Shown: one piece after another, positions 1 through 10,986 of the stretch
How the letters are laid out: each line of letters begins with the position of its first letter
Numbering within the stretch: the first letter of the stretch is position 1
From: Flammula alnicola
Taxonomy: Eukaryota > Basidiomycota > Agaricomycetes > Agaricales > Strophariaceae
NCBI GenBank assembly: GCA_015499995.1
Contig: JADNRV010000020.1
Coordinates: 124,001-188,000 of the forward strand
Direction of reading: 5' to 3'
DNA: 64,000 nt
Position numbers and translations under genes: made by a program
The notes under the pieces: model-generated
The model's database searches: none
Seen by the model: the letters and a program-made list of their open reading frames with translations, nothing else
Told to the model about the DNA's origin: nothing

Positions 1-266
1 ATCTCTTTGGTTTCCATTTATAGATTCTCACACCGATCACGACACTTCCCCGTCCGGACCTCTCGAGGCTTCGGCACGAGGCGATCCTGCTTTACACTCT
101 TCTTGACTCACCCGGACTCCTTCTCTGATTTTGGATCGCAAAGACCTTGGACTTATAAGGCCTGCGACGTAGACGATCGGATATATCATTGCGGCTGCGC
201 GCCTTTGCGATCGGATTCTTCAATTCACAACCACTACAAGCAACGAATTTCGCTCACTAGACCGTC

Positions 267-1113
267 ATGGATAGGTTTGTTAGCAAGTGGGCGCCGGGGA
301 CGTCTTGTACGTGAACATTCAGTTATCGGGCTAGATTGGTTGGCATTGACGAAACGCCTGCAGATGGTCCGATCCTCTCACAGACCGACCTTTACTTGCT
401 TGGTACGGAGCTCGAGCTCAATCCTATTCTCAAGGGGGAGGTACAGAACTTTCCGCTACAATTCCACCTTGTAACTGGTGAGTCTTGAAGATATAGCTCC
501 TCTATTCTTTCAGTCATGCTCCTTTCACAGGTTTCTCCACGAATACCCAGCCGAATGGGGACAACAGTGTAGTTGGAAAGGACGAGCCCGCAACGCTTCC
601 ACGCGTCTCCCAAGTTATCGTCATCTCCCGCTTCTCTCCATGGTGTACGATTATAAAGAGGGACACGGGGGTGACCATAGGGGATCTTTGTTCGGCCATT
701 TACAAAGAGTACGTCGAGAGCCACTCAGTCAATCAAGTTCTACATTAACGTGCGCGCGTATAATTATAGCTACATAGAACATGACATCACAGATGTAGAA
801 TTTGGATCCCTCAATGCAAGAGGACAGGAGCAGTTGAAGCGTACGGCAGCCGTCAATTTCAATCATTTACAACAGCCGTCTGGTACATGGGGGGGATACT
901 ATACGCCACAGCAACCAGGACCTGACCGACTACGACGCCTTGGTGTGTACACATTCACTTCAGTGGAAGCTCGTTCACGTCTGAAATTAATTTTGTATAG
1001 ATTGGCTCCGAGAGAGGGTTTACTTTGAAGGTGTGTCAAGAGATGACAATTATGCCCGATCTCGGCTGGGATTCAGGGCGCCTAATATTTTTATCATGGA
1101 GCTCACGTCGTAA
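267..1113 (+). CDS. DUF6699-type protein, copy A (five exons)
   Basis: I join exons 267-306, 364-477, 531-708, 770-942 and 1001-1113; all introns are GT-AG and the frame stays open. The product starts MDRFVSKWAPGTSYGPIL and ends IFIMELTS. It aligns along its length with the protein at 2627-4193: the block YGPIL...L.LNPIL is followed by DEPATLPRVSQ, a short IPW/SPW-like segment, then GDLCSAIYKD and a C-terminal R.DWLRERVYFEGV segment. This order is the DUF6699 pattern that I recall from agaricomycetes. The family's function is unknown; it has no catalytic motif that I can see. The start was chosen because the family signature begins directly after it. Exons 1 and 5 are inferred from splice sites and similarity to the neighbour, so exact ends are moderately sure. 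Confidence 0.72.
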
Positions 1114-2626
1114 TCGGTTTCCTGTCTGTACAATGTATCTCCATACCCATCTTCTCGTTGTCTTTGTCTTTTATTTGGAATAGCATACTCTCGTCATTTT
1201 AGTGTTCATGGGGGTGGGCACGGCCTGTGACGCGCCTCTTTATTTGTACATAATTATATCTAAGGCCTCCCTGCCAAAAGCCATATCAAAAACGCCGGTA
1301 CCGATTATAGACGCAATTCTCACCTAATTATTGAGGTTTTGACGTGAATCGACCCTAAATTGAGTATTCTTTCGAGGCTTGGCAACCTTTTTGCTAGATC
1401 TGTCTAAAGATGAGACATTATATTATTGATCTCATCTTTAGACACATACATCTCAAATATTTAACCAAGCCTCGAAAGCTTTTTACTTTAAAATTGCACT
1501 TGCCAAACCCCAGAGAGCCAGCTTGCGAGATGCCTTTTTAAAATGGTACTGAAGCAATCAGTCAAAAGCATCACACAAGCACGTCTGTCACATATGTGAC
1601 AGCCTATATCTTGGGTGGCCCCGCCAATATTGCAGGAAGAAAAAGCATGTACGACAGCTACAAATTTGGTGAAAGCTCCTGATTATTAAAGGTACATTGT
1701 GGACAATATATATGCTGGAACGAGAAAGAACGACGGCTTACACCTTGAGATGTTGAATTGTGCGAGAGCGGCGCGCTTTCATGTGGCTGTGCGCTTAGTC
1801 ATGCGCCCATCAGACGAACTGTGAATGCCCACCCCCAGCACTGTTCAACTTGAGTTCGCACAGGCCTCCGGAAAAGTAAGTACTTACTCGGGCTCCAAGT
1901 CCCTGGGAAAAACAATGGGATAAATAACGAGGAACTGGCGGTGCCTTTACCCGTCCCCGAAGCACTCTGTAAACTGTAAAGGAGCGAAACCAGTGCTAAA
2001 CCATAGAGTTCCTACTCAGCCTTCAGGGTTTCTTGGATTCTGCACAGCCTATCCACGCGACCACTTCGAGTATCACGTGACTGATCATTGACGCGATCGA
2101 CTGGGAAATACTAATAGTAATAGACACCCTGCTGCTTGCTGACTTCTCGACACCTACTTTGCCTGCAAATTCTGATCGGACTCCTTCTCCAACAAAAGTA
2201 AGAACACAGAAATTCGTTCGCCATCTGGGAAAAGCGTCAGGCTGATTCGATCACGTAGAAGGCGTCTCTCTTGGTATGCACTCTCCTCCATGGACTTTTC
2301 TACGGAGTTCGAGTCATTCTGACCATGAATCCATCAGTTCACAGGTCCCCCTGGGTATTCTGTGTGTAATTCTCTTTATACATGAGGGATGAGAACTTAG
2401 ATGCTTTCGGAAGATCCAGAGTAGGTTCTGGACAGAATCAAGGGTCCTTGAATTTGTGAGTCAGATAAATCCCGCCTCGTTTCCCTTTTGAACTCATGTA
2501 TGCCGCCACTTGGTCTCATTCTCCTTTCCTGGACCACCCTCGCATCATGCCGCCTTGCTGCGGTGACTCCATGAAGTCTATATACGAACACCCGAAGTCC
2601 TGATTTTTCCTCTATAATAAGACACC
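1114..2626. other. Intergenic region without a recognised gene
   Basis: No reading frame here shows a recognisable motif or a plausible exon chain. The one structured element is the nested inverted repeat at 1369-1478, listed separately. The last few hundred bases are presumably the promoter of the DUF6699 gene at 2627. Confidence 0.6.
1369..1478. repeat. Nested inverted repeat (hairpin / MITE-like)
   Basis: The outer arms are 1369-1382 (CTTTCGAGGCTTGG) and 1465-1478, its exact reverse complement. The inner arms are 1401-1415 (TGTCTAAAGATGAGA) and 1430-1444, again an exact reverse complement, around a 14-nt loop. The 110-bp unit could form a cruciform. It could be a very short non-autonomous element, a transcription end hairpin for the upstream gene, or a small-RNA precursor. 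I saw no clear target-site duplication. Confidence 0.75.
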
Positions 2627-4193
2627 ATGCCGTCCCGCCACCCAACCCCGACTACGCCCTTTATACCCCCGTTGTTAAGCCCTGAAGGTTCCCCCAATCC
2701 TCCCCAACACGCTCCGGTGATTCCTGGGAGCCCAAACTACGCTTCCCCTTATTTACCGGGAAACTATCCAGTCTACCCAACTCACTCGCCGTATAGCGCA
2801 TCTCCATTCATTCCTCCGAGCCCTCTATCAAATCCTCCTGGAAGTGTACCACCACCCCTGCAGAATCGACAACACTCTAGGCAAGGTGTTTCGGCTGACT
2901 ACACAGGATATCCGCAGGGCAACCCGTACACCCCTCCTATGGCTTCACCACAACATATACCACCACCGCCACTGCAGCAGGGACCATACGCCCCACCCCC
3001 ATTCGCTGGATGGCACACCCCTTCCTCCGCGCCTGCTGCATATCCGACCTTTCAACAGCCAGGTGGTTCACCTTGGGCTCCGCCAGGCGCTTTTCCGATA
3101 AACTCTCCTTACGCACCACCGAGTGGCCGCCTCCCCCCTCAACCGCACACGCCGTACACGCCGTACACGCCCGCCTTCATGCCGGGTGCCCCTCTACCTG
3201 GTGGACCTCCAGCTCCGGGCCCCGGCTGGAACGTCCCTCCTCCAGGACAATTTTACCCCCCACAACAAGACCCCAACGCATGGCACTACGCACAACAACA
3301 ACAGCAGCGAGCTTATCCGGAACCACCACCCCAAGTCTATGATCGTATGGGTCCATTCACGCAAGGAAATCATTGTGGGTTGTATTCCATGCCGTCGTCG
3401 TTAATTAGGAATTTAAGTTAGATCGTTCACAGACGGGCCTGTCCTTGACCCTTTCCTGGTTAAGGTCGTAAAGGCGCAGGTGGCGATAAATCCACTCATC
3501 CAACCACTTCCCGAAGACGGGCCAGAACAAAAACACCTAAATTGGAACATGCTCTTCCCTACCTCAACCGTGCAACGTTCCGGCGACCCGTCTCATGTTT
3601 CCTGGTCGAACGGCCGTGAAGAGCCCGCGACATTCCCACGGCTCTCCTCATTGAAGCTTGTATCCGACTACATTCCCTGGTTGATTGACGTGAAAGCCAA
3701 GGACCCAGATAGAGGTGTAACTTGCGGCGAAGTGATCGAAGCAATTGGTTACGACCTGAGCAAGTTTTCCAATAAGCAGGATTTCGACAACCTCCCCCCA
3801 CAGGACAAGCAAGATCTCACTGCCGCGTACCGGTGGAACCGGTCTCGGAATCCAGGCGTTCCTGGGGGGTCGCTCGGGCAGGGGATGAAGCGGCTCGACT
3901 TTCTGCGCAAGCATACGATGTTTGCAGGGATTGAGAACAACGAGCGCACGGTGCGGAGGGTGTGTGGGGAAGCGCTGCCGTGTGTGTTTGCGCTGAAGTG
4001 CGCTGCGACGTACATGACGAAGGACGAGATCAAGCAGCAGGAGAGTCGTATGCGCGCGAGCAGTGCGCATGGGTCGAGGAACTCGGGGCCGCGGTCGAGG
4101 GCGAATTCGACGAATACGAGGATTACGGTGCAGGCGCCTAGCTCGACGACTGGGGATTCTGATGATGACGAGGATGGTGATTATGACCGGTAA
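2627..4193 (+). CDS. DUF6699-type protein, copy B, with Pro-rich N-terminus
   Basis: Two exons, 2627-3374 and 3433-4193, give about 502 residues. Residues 1 to about 250 are low-complexity and rich in Pro, Tyr, Ser and Gln (many YxPP and PPP runs), so probably disordered. The DUF6699-like domain follows: YGPVLDPFLVKVV...AINPL, then HLNWNMLFP, EEPATFPRL, IPWLIDV, GVTCGEVIEAIGYDL and a C-terminal R.DFLRKHTMFAGI segment. The tail is basic and Ser-rich and ends in an acidic GDSDDDEDGDYDR. The intron was placed so that the split codon gives Tyr in YGPVL, matching copy A. The family has no assigned biochemical role that I know of. Same orientation as copy A, so a local duplication with a gained N-terminal extension is likely. 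Confidence 0.82.
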
Positions 4194-4540
4194 TGATTTT
4201 CGTTTTCTCTTCTTCTCTTTTTTCTATTTTCTATCTCTTCTGCTTTGGTTTTTGTCTATCTAGTTCAGCCTACATACCGTCGTCGATGCTCTCTGCTCCT
4301 TCAATTGCTCTATCTGGGACTGTAGTTTACTTACACTGGCACATTGGCAAGACTGATCTCCTCTCATGTATACACCCCCGCACACTCATACCAGTAGTCA
4401 TTGTAACCTCACCTCCGAACAAGTAAGTACGTATATATTGTATTATTTTGTTCTTCAATTATGTCCAGGAGACGGGCGCCTCCCAAACTTCCCGATTTGT
4501 CAGCGACTGACTCTCTCCGAGTCCTTGAACTTCAATAGCT

Positions 4541-5330
4541 CTGATACTCAAGCCCATTAATCGTGCTTGAACTTCTGTGGCAGCAAAGGCTGGTCATTGT
4601 CAGACTTGCCAGTGCTCTAGCCATTTTCTTGCGGAATAACTGGGAGAGTGTTCGAGCTTGCAAGTTTGGCCATACCTCTCGACAATTTCGTGGAAAGTCC
4701 CGTATCGTTCAATCGTAGCTTTGGATTCACGCGCCGAAAACGAGATCCTTTTAGTTTATTATCAAATCTCATCACCGCGAATGAGTATCAGTATGAAGGG
4801 TGCACCGGTGACCGGTGCCGTTTCGTACATGAATCCGAGTCTCTTCGATCGGCTGTACTTCCGGTACATCAGTCATGATGCATGAGTATCAGTCAATGAT
4901 TTTCCCCTCTTGTATTTCCGCCGACAATGAAAAAAAACGTGGCTGGACATTGTTCAAGTTTGATTCTTTCCTGGGGCGAACTCTGTGAGATTCGTTGCGT
5001 TCAGTCTTCAGAACTCTGCCAAGACTCTGCTAGTGCGCAAGTTGGCACAAAGTGGGGGAATTTCGGCATTGTCGGCATTGCCATTTCGTTGTCGACCTAT
5101 TATTATGACCATTCACTGCGGCCAAGTTGGGGATCTTTGGCGATTCATGATCATCCAAATGTGCGTGGTCCGGCTAGCTGTCCGGCTGATTGATATCTAA
5201 CATGTAACACGTAGCGGGACGCGCAGCCCTGGGCCGGCAACTTCGTCAGATACATTTGTGGCTTACCATAAAGAAGTCTCGGTCGAGCTTCCTGTCCTAT
5301 CAATAAGGTCGCATTCTTGTTTCGACTGTC
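4541..5330 (+). pseudogene. 3' relic and downstream/promoter region of a lost P450 copy
   Basis: The stretch from 4541 (GATACTCAAGCCCATTAATC) matches the last codons and stop of the P450 gene ending at 7623. It then continues collinearly with 7624-8457, the spacer between the two intact P450 genes: CAGCAAAGGCT, CTCGA-AATTTCGTGG, GTACATCAGTCAT and later blocks are shared. So the P450 array once had another copy upstream, of which only the last few codons plus the spacer remain. The spacer now acts as the upstream region of the gene at 5331. The left breakpoint lies near 4541; upstream of it the similarity is lost. Confidence 0.7.
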
Positions 5331-7623
5331 ATGGCCTATCATCTATCAATCTCGCTGCTTGCAACTGTGGGGTTCTACGGTCTCTACAAACTCGCCAAAT
5401 TCCTTTGTGATCAATTGACGTCGCCTCTGCTTGTTCTTCCCGGTCCTCCGAATCCCGGCTTTATATTCGGGAACATGAAGGAGATCTGGGAAGCTGTGAG
5501 CACTGTGGTCTATCATTTTGGTGGTGTATATGCTAACTCGCAATCTTGCAGGAAGACTCAGCGCTCGACGAGAAGTGGGTTGAGCAATATGGCTCAACTA
5601 TTAAATTTAAAGGATTGGCCGGTGTGAGTGTCTCGCATAGGGTATTTCACTAAATGTGCTTATGTGTCATGAAGGCCAATCGTCTCTACACCATTGACAC
5701 GAAGGCTTTAAATCATGTCTTGATGAATTACTATATCTACCAAAGGCCCGAACTAGCTCGCTACAACCTCAGCAGAATTTTGGGTAATGGGGTTCTGGTT
5801 GTTGAGGAAGATAAACACAAGCAGCAGGTGCGTAGTTTGGCCTTAACATACAAGGAGAATTGAACCGACCAACGTATGGCTTACTATTATAGCGGAGGAT
5901 CATGGTTAGATTTTTATGACTCTAGAAGTATGTTGAACTCTAGCTGATGTTATCTCCAGAACCCTGCGTTTGGTGTAGCTCAAATCCGAGAGTTGACTGA
6001 AATCTTTGTCGAGAAGTCTATACAGGTATTTTTCGATCATATGAACGGATGGGATAGTATTTGAAGATCGTGTATCACAGCTTCGAGACCTTTGGGAAGA
6101 CGAATGTAACAAGGAAGGAACAAATGGTCACGTTGAAGTTCTTTCTTGGCTGAGTAAAATGACTCTCGATGTCATTGGCTTAGCAGGTACGAATTTCTGT
6201 TCTTCGAAGTGTCAACAATTCTCAATCTTAATCCAGGTTTTAATTACAAGTTCAATGCCTTGTCTGGTGACAAGAATGAGCTTAATGAGGCCTTTTCCAC
6301 CATCTTCCGATCTGGAAGGAAAATGTCGCTCATTCCAATAATCAGAGGACTATTCCCTGCTCTCCGTTTTCTCGTATGTTGGCTCCCATCTGTTGTCTAC
6401 CAGCCCTGTTAATTCACCCTGAATTGTGTTTAGCCAGATGAACGAGATGCTGGCACCAAACTTGCTGCCGAAAGCATGGACCGCATTGGGAACCAGTTGT
6501 TGAGCGACAGCAAGGCTGCCGCCATGGACAATAAAACATCTTGGACAAGGCGTGATCTCCTTTCTCTGCTCGTCAGAGCGAATACGTCCACAGACCTACC
6601 ACCTAGTCAACGTATGGCAGATAAAGATGTTTTAGCTCGTGGGTTCTTATTTTCACACTCTTGTGCTCCGAGCTTATATATACTGATGTGTGAGGATAGA
6701 GGTGCCAACATTCTTGGTCGCTGGACACGAGACGACAAGGTTCGTGAAATAACTCTAAATGGTTACACAATTGCTGGATTGATTTAAACAGTACCGGGAC
6801 AACGTGGGCGTTGTTCGCCCTGACCCAAAATCTTGAAGCACAGACCAAGCTTCGAAACGAACTTCTCGCGGTAGGCACAGACAACCCTACGATGGACGAG
6901 TTGAATGCTCTGCCTTACTTGGATGCCGTCGTGCGAGAGACTCTGCGTGTGCATGCTCCTGTGCCATCGACATCGCGTGTAGCCGTCCAAGACGATACAC
7001 TGCCATTGAGCGAGCCGATCACAGATAAATACGGAAACAAATTGGACGCAATCAAGTGAGAAATTATTTGTATGGTCATTACTGATCTTTCTAAACACGA
7101 CTTTTCTCTTCGTAGAATAAAGAAAGGTGAAACCGTGCTCATTCCTATTCTCGCCATGAATCGCGCAAAATCCATTTGGGGTGAAGATGCTTTGGAGTTC
7201 AAGTACGTTTCTTACCACATGTGGATTGTTAGTCACTACAAGCTCCTAATATACGCCCACACTCCGAACAGACCAGAACGATGGGAAAAGATCCCAGATG
7301 CTGCAACTACGATTCCTGGCGTCTGGGGAAACATGATGACCTTCCTTGGTGGACCTCGTGCCTGTATCGGATATCGTTTCTCTCTTGTTGAGTACGCCCT
7401 CATCTCATTTTTATCGTCCTACCTCAAATACTGATCGGCCATGTGGTTCTAAAGGATGAAGGCCTTGCTGTTCACCCTCATCAGGGCATTCGAGTTCGAG
7501 CTGGCAGTGCCTGCGAGTGATATAATGAAGAAGGCGGTCATTGTCCATCGACCTCTTTTGAAATCAGACCCTAAGGGTGGTAACCAGATGCCTTTGATAC
7601 TCAAGCCTATTAATCGTGCTTGA
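5331..7623 (+). CDS. Cytochrome P450 monooxygenase, tandem copy 1
   Basis: Thirteen exons join in frame: 5331-5495, 5552-5623, 5675-5827, 5893-5904 (a 12-nt micro-exon), 5960-6025, 6081-6186, 6237-6373, 6434-6638, 6700-6739, 6792-7055, 7116-7202, 7272-7391 and 7455-7623. The protein has an N-terminal membrane anchor ([20 protein letters not shown]) and the hinge VLPGPPNP. The C-helix region includes QQRRIMNPAFG, and the I-helix oxygen-binding motif is [13 protein letters not shown]. The K-helix ExxR is in [12 protein letters not shown] follows, and the haem-ligand loop is [13 protein letters not shown] with the Cys thiolate. It is therefore expected to be an active ER-anchored haem monooxygenase using NADPH via a P450 reductase. 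The substrate cannot be read from sequence. It resembles basidiomycete P450 families such as CYP5150, but I do not assign one. Confidence 0.9.
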
Positions 7624-8381
7624 GCTTCGGTGGCAGCAAAGGCTAATGATCCCGGCCAGACCTGGTCGAGCTTTTTTTTCTTACCAGATAATTATTGGCA
7701 TTTTATATTTTTATACTGGTTAGAGCGATCGAGCTCGAATTGTACCTCTCGAGAATTTCGTGGGAATCGACTATTGCTCAATAGCTGTGGTAGCTTTGGA
7801 TTGACGCGCTGAAAACCAGATTCCATTAGTCTATTATTTAGGTTTTACCATCGCAAATGACTGTCAGTACAATGCGTGCCGTTTAGTATACGTGGATGAA
7901 TTCCTTCCGTCGGCTATGTTCTTGGTACAGTACATCAGTCATAAGTATCAGTTGAGAGTGATTCTCGCCCTTTTATTTACGCCGATATTAAATAATATTG
8001 AAAAGAAGCGGACCTTGTTCAATGTTCGCTATGCTGTGAACACACTCTAAGATTCATTGCGTTCAGTGTTCAGAGCTCTGCCAGTGAGTGCGAGAGCGAG
8101 CGCTGCTCATACTTAGTAGAAATTATTGATTGGTATCGTGGGAACCGGCATGGCAATGACGTTGGCCAGCTTTGACTTGCTACATGTAGTGTTGAACCGC
8201 ACGTCTCCCACTTGGCCCTTGGGGATTCACAGGACTTCAAAGCTTCAGCTTCAGATCCCAATCTGTGTTGTTCGGATTCGGCTGATTGTCATCTGCCCAT
8301 ATATTCCCATCCCCACTACGTGTGCGGGGCGCAGCCCTCCGGCAACTCTGTCCAAGACACTTGTGGTGCACAATAAAGAGC

Positions 8382-8388
8382 TATAAAA
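8382..8388 (+). promoter_or_regulatory. TATA-like box upstream of P450 copy 2
   Basis: TATAAAA lies about 75 bp before the start codon of the second P450, inside a segment otherwise conserved with the first copy. The first copy lacks a block of about 15 bp here: CATAAAG is followed directly by AAGTCTCGGTCGAG. The two genes may therefore differ in promoter strength. Sequence only; no expression evidence. Confidence 0.5.
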
Positions 8389-8457
8389 CGACAAGTCTCG
8401 GTCGAGCTTCCCATCCTATTAAATACCGCGCCCTGAGACGCTCTTATTTTGACTTTC

Positions 8458-10757
8458 ATGGTCTACCAACTGTCAGTCTCACTGCTTGCAACTGTAGGAG
8501 TCTATGGTCTCTACAGACTCGCCAAATTCATCTATGATCAAAGGACTTCGCCTTTGCGTGTTCTTCCCGGTCCTCCGAGTCCCAGCCTTATATTCGGGAA
8601 TATGAAGGAGATCGGGGAAGCTGTGAGTGCTGCTATCTATCGGTTTGATGATGTGCATGCTAACTTGCTCACTTGCAATCTTGCAGGAAAACTCAGTGCT
8701 CCATGAGAAGTGGGTTGAGCAGTATGGTTCAACTATCAAATACAAGTCTTTTGTTGGTGTGAGTGTCTCCCATGGTCTATTTCGATCAAAATTGGCTTAT
8801 GTGTTGCGCAGCTGAACCGCCTCTATACCATCGATACGAAGGCTTTAAATCACGTATTGATGAACTATTATATCTACCAGAGGCCCGAAGTAGCTCGCTA
8901 CAATCTCAGCAGAATTCTGGGTAATGGGGTTTTGGTTGTTGAGGAAGATAAACACAAACAGCAGGTGAGTAGTTCGCCCTTGGTTCGGCCTAAACATACA
9001 AGGAGCATTAAGCTGATCAACATATGACTTATAGCGGAGGATCATGGTGATTTTTATGATTCTACAAGGATGTTGAACTCTAGCTGAGACCTTATCTCCA
9101 GAACCCTGCGTTTGGTGCAGCTCAAATCCGAGAGTTGACTGAAATCTTTGTCGAGAAGTCTATACAGGTATTTTTCGCCCACGTATGAATGGCTATGACG
9201 GTATCCGACAATCATATGCCACAGCTTCGAGACCTGTGGGAAGAAGAATGCAACAAGGAAGGAATGAATGGTCGCGTTGAAATTCTTTCTTGGCTCAGTA
9301 AAATGACTCTCGATGTCATTGGATTAGCAGGTACGAATTTCGGTCACTCAAAATGCCAACAATTCTGAATCTTCATGCAGGGTTTAATTACAAGTTCGAT
9401 GCATTGTCCGGTGAAAAGAATGAACTCAATGAGGCATTTTCGACTATCTTCCGATCTGGAACGAACATATCGCTCATTCCAATCATCAGAGGAATGTTTC
9501 CCGCTCTCCGTTTCCTCGTATGTTGGTTCACTTTTATTGCCAACCACCTGTTAATTCGCCTCGAATTATGTTTAGCCAGATAAAAGAGATGCTGGCACCA
9601 AACTTGCTGCCGAAAGCATGGACCGCATTGGGAACCAGTTGTTGAGCGATAGCAAGGCTGCCGCCATGGACAATAAAACATCTTGGACAAGGCGTGATCT
9701 CCTTTCTCTGCTCGTCAGAGCGAATACGTCTACGGACCTACCACCTAGTCAACGTATGGCAGATAAAGATGTTTTAGCTCGTGGGTTCTTATTTTCACAC
9801 TCTTATGCTCTGAGCTTATACTGATGTGTGAGGATAGAGGTGCCAACATTCTTGGTCGCTGGACACGAGACGACAAGGTTCGTGAAATAACTCTAACTGT
9901 TTACACAATTGCTGGATTGATTTAAACAGTACCGGGACAACGTGGGCGTTGTTCGCCCTGACCCAAAATCTTGAAGCACAGACCAAGCTTCGAAACGAAC
10001 TCCTCGCGGTCGGCACAGACAACCCTACGATGGACGAGTTGAACGCTCTGCCCTACTTGGATGCTGTCGTGCGAGAGACTCTGCGTGTGCATGCCCCTGT
10101 GCCAGCAACATCACGCGTAGCCGTCCAAGACGATATACTGCCATTGAGCAAGCCGATTATGGATAAATATGGAAACAAGTTGGACGCAATCAAGTGAGAT
10201 ATATTAAATTTATGGTCATTACTGATCTTTCTGAACATAACCTTTATCTTCGTAGGATCAGGAAAGGCGAAACCATCCTCATTCCTATTCTCGCTATGAA
10301 CCGGGCGAAATTCATTTGGGGTGAAGATGCTTTGGAGTTCAAGTATGTTTCTTACCACTGCATGAGGATGGTTACAAGCGCCTAATATATGCCTACCCTG
10401 CGAACAGACCAGAACGATGGGAAAAGATTCCGGAGGCTGCGACTACGATTCCTGGCGTCTGGGGAAACATGATGACTTTCCTTGGTGGACCCCGTGCTTG
10501 TATCGGATATCGTTTCTCTCTTGTCGAGTACGTTCTCATGTTATTTTATCGTCCTACCTCAAATATTGATTGGCCATGTGGCGTAAAGGATGAAGGCCTT
10601 GCTGTTCACCCTTGTCAGGGCATTCGAGTTCGAGCTGGCGGTGCCCTCCAGTGATATCATGAAAAAGTCGTTCCTTGTCCAACGACCTCTTTTGAAATCA
10701 GACCCGCAAGGTGGTAACCAGATGCCTTTGATACTCAAGCCCGTTAATCGTGCTTAA
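8458..10757 (+). CDS. Cytochrome P450 monooxygenase, tandem copy 2
   Basis: Same exon-intron plan as the upstream gene, including the 12-nt micro-exon coding RRIM. The start [20 protein letters not shown] gives the membrane anchor and VLPGPPSP the hinge. Intact motifs are [13 protein letters not shown] (I-helix), VVRETLRV (ExxR), PERW, and [13 protein letters not shown] (haem Cys). The end is [19 protein letters not shown]. No stop or frameshift was found after splicing. Introns and the spacer differ from copy 1, except for a nearly identical stretch of about 425 bp covering exons 8-10 (see findings). I chose the ATG at 8458 because it aligns with the start of copy 1. Role: ER haem monooxygenase, substrate unknown; it may be functionally redundant with copy 1 or diverging from it. 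Confidence 0.9.
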
Positions 10758-10986
10758 ATCTGAGTGAACAAGTAACGATTGGGGACTAAGTATCAGTATT
10801 TATGCCGTTACGCCCCTTTTTTGCCTTCATTAGGCGTTTTTTGAGTGCACGTATCTTTGACCGAGTGTATCGTATGTGAAGAATCCTACACTAAATTATT
10901 TAATAATCTCAGGCAGGCCTGCGCAAGCCTGCCGCATATTCCACCAATGACTGGCCACTGTATGCACCACTGCCATTCCACTCGAA

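Larger units (their letters stand above)
4541..10757 (+). repeat. Tandem duplication array with about 3.1 kb period (P450 gene plus spacer)
   Basis: Two complete units, each a spacer followed by a P450 gene, start near 4541 and near 7590. The two start codons are 3127 bp apart. The spacers have diverged by many substitutions and small indels while the coding exons remain very similar. The end of the second gene (10730-10757) is again the same 3' sequence. Unequal crossing over between units would explain the array and the upstream relic. Confidence 0.8.

Noticed and set aside
7..474. 155-codon frame at the window start
   Set aside because: It crosses intron 1 and reads out of frame with the DUF6699 exons; the spliced model explains the region better.
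10758..10986. A further P450 copy after copy 2
   Set aside because: Similarity ends within about 20 bp after the stop; the spacer is not repeated, so the array ends here.
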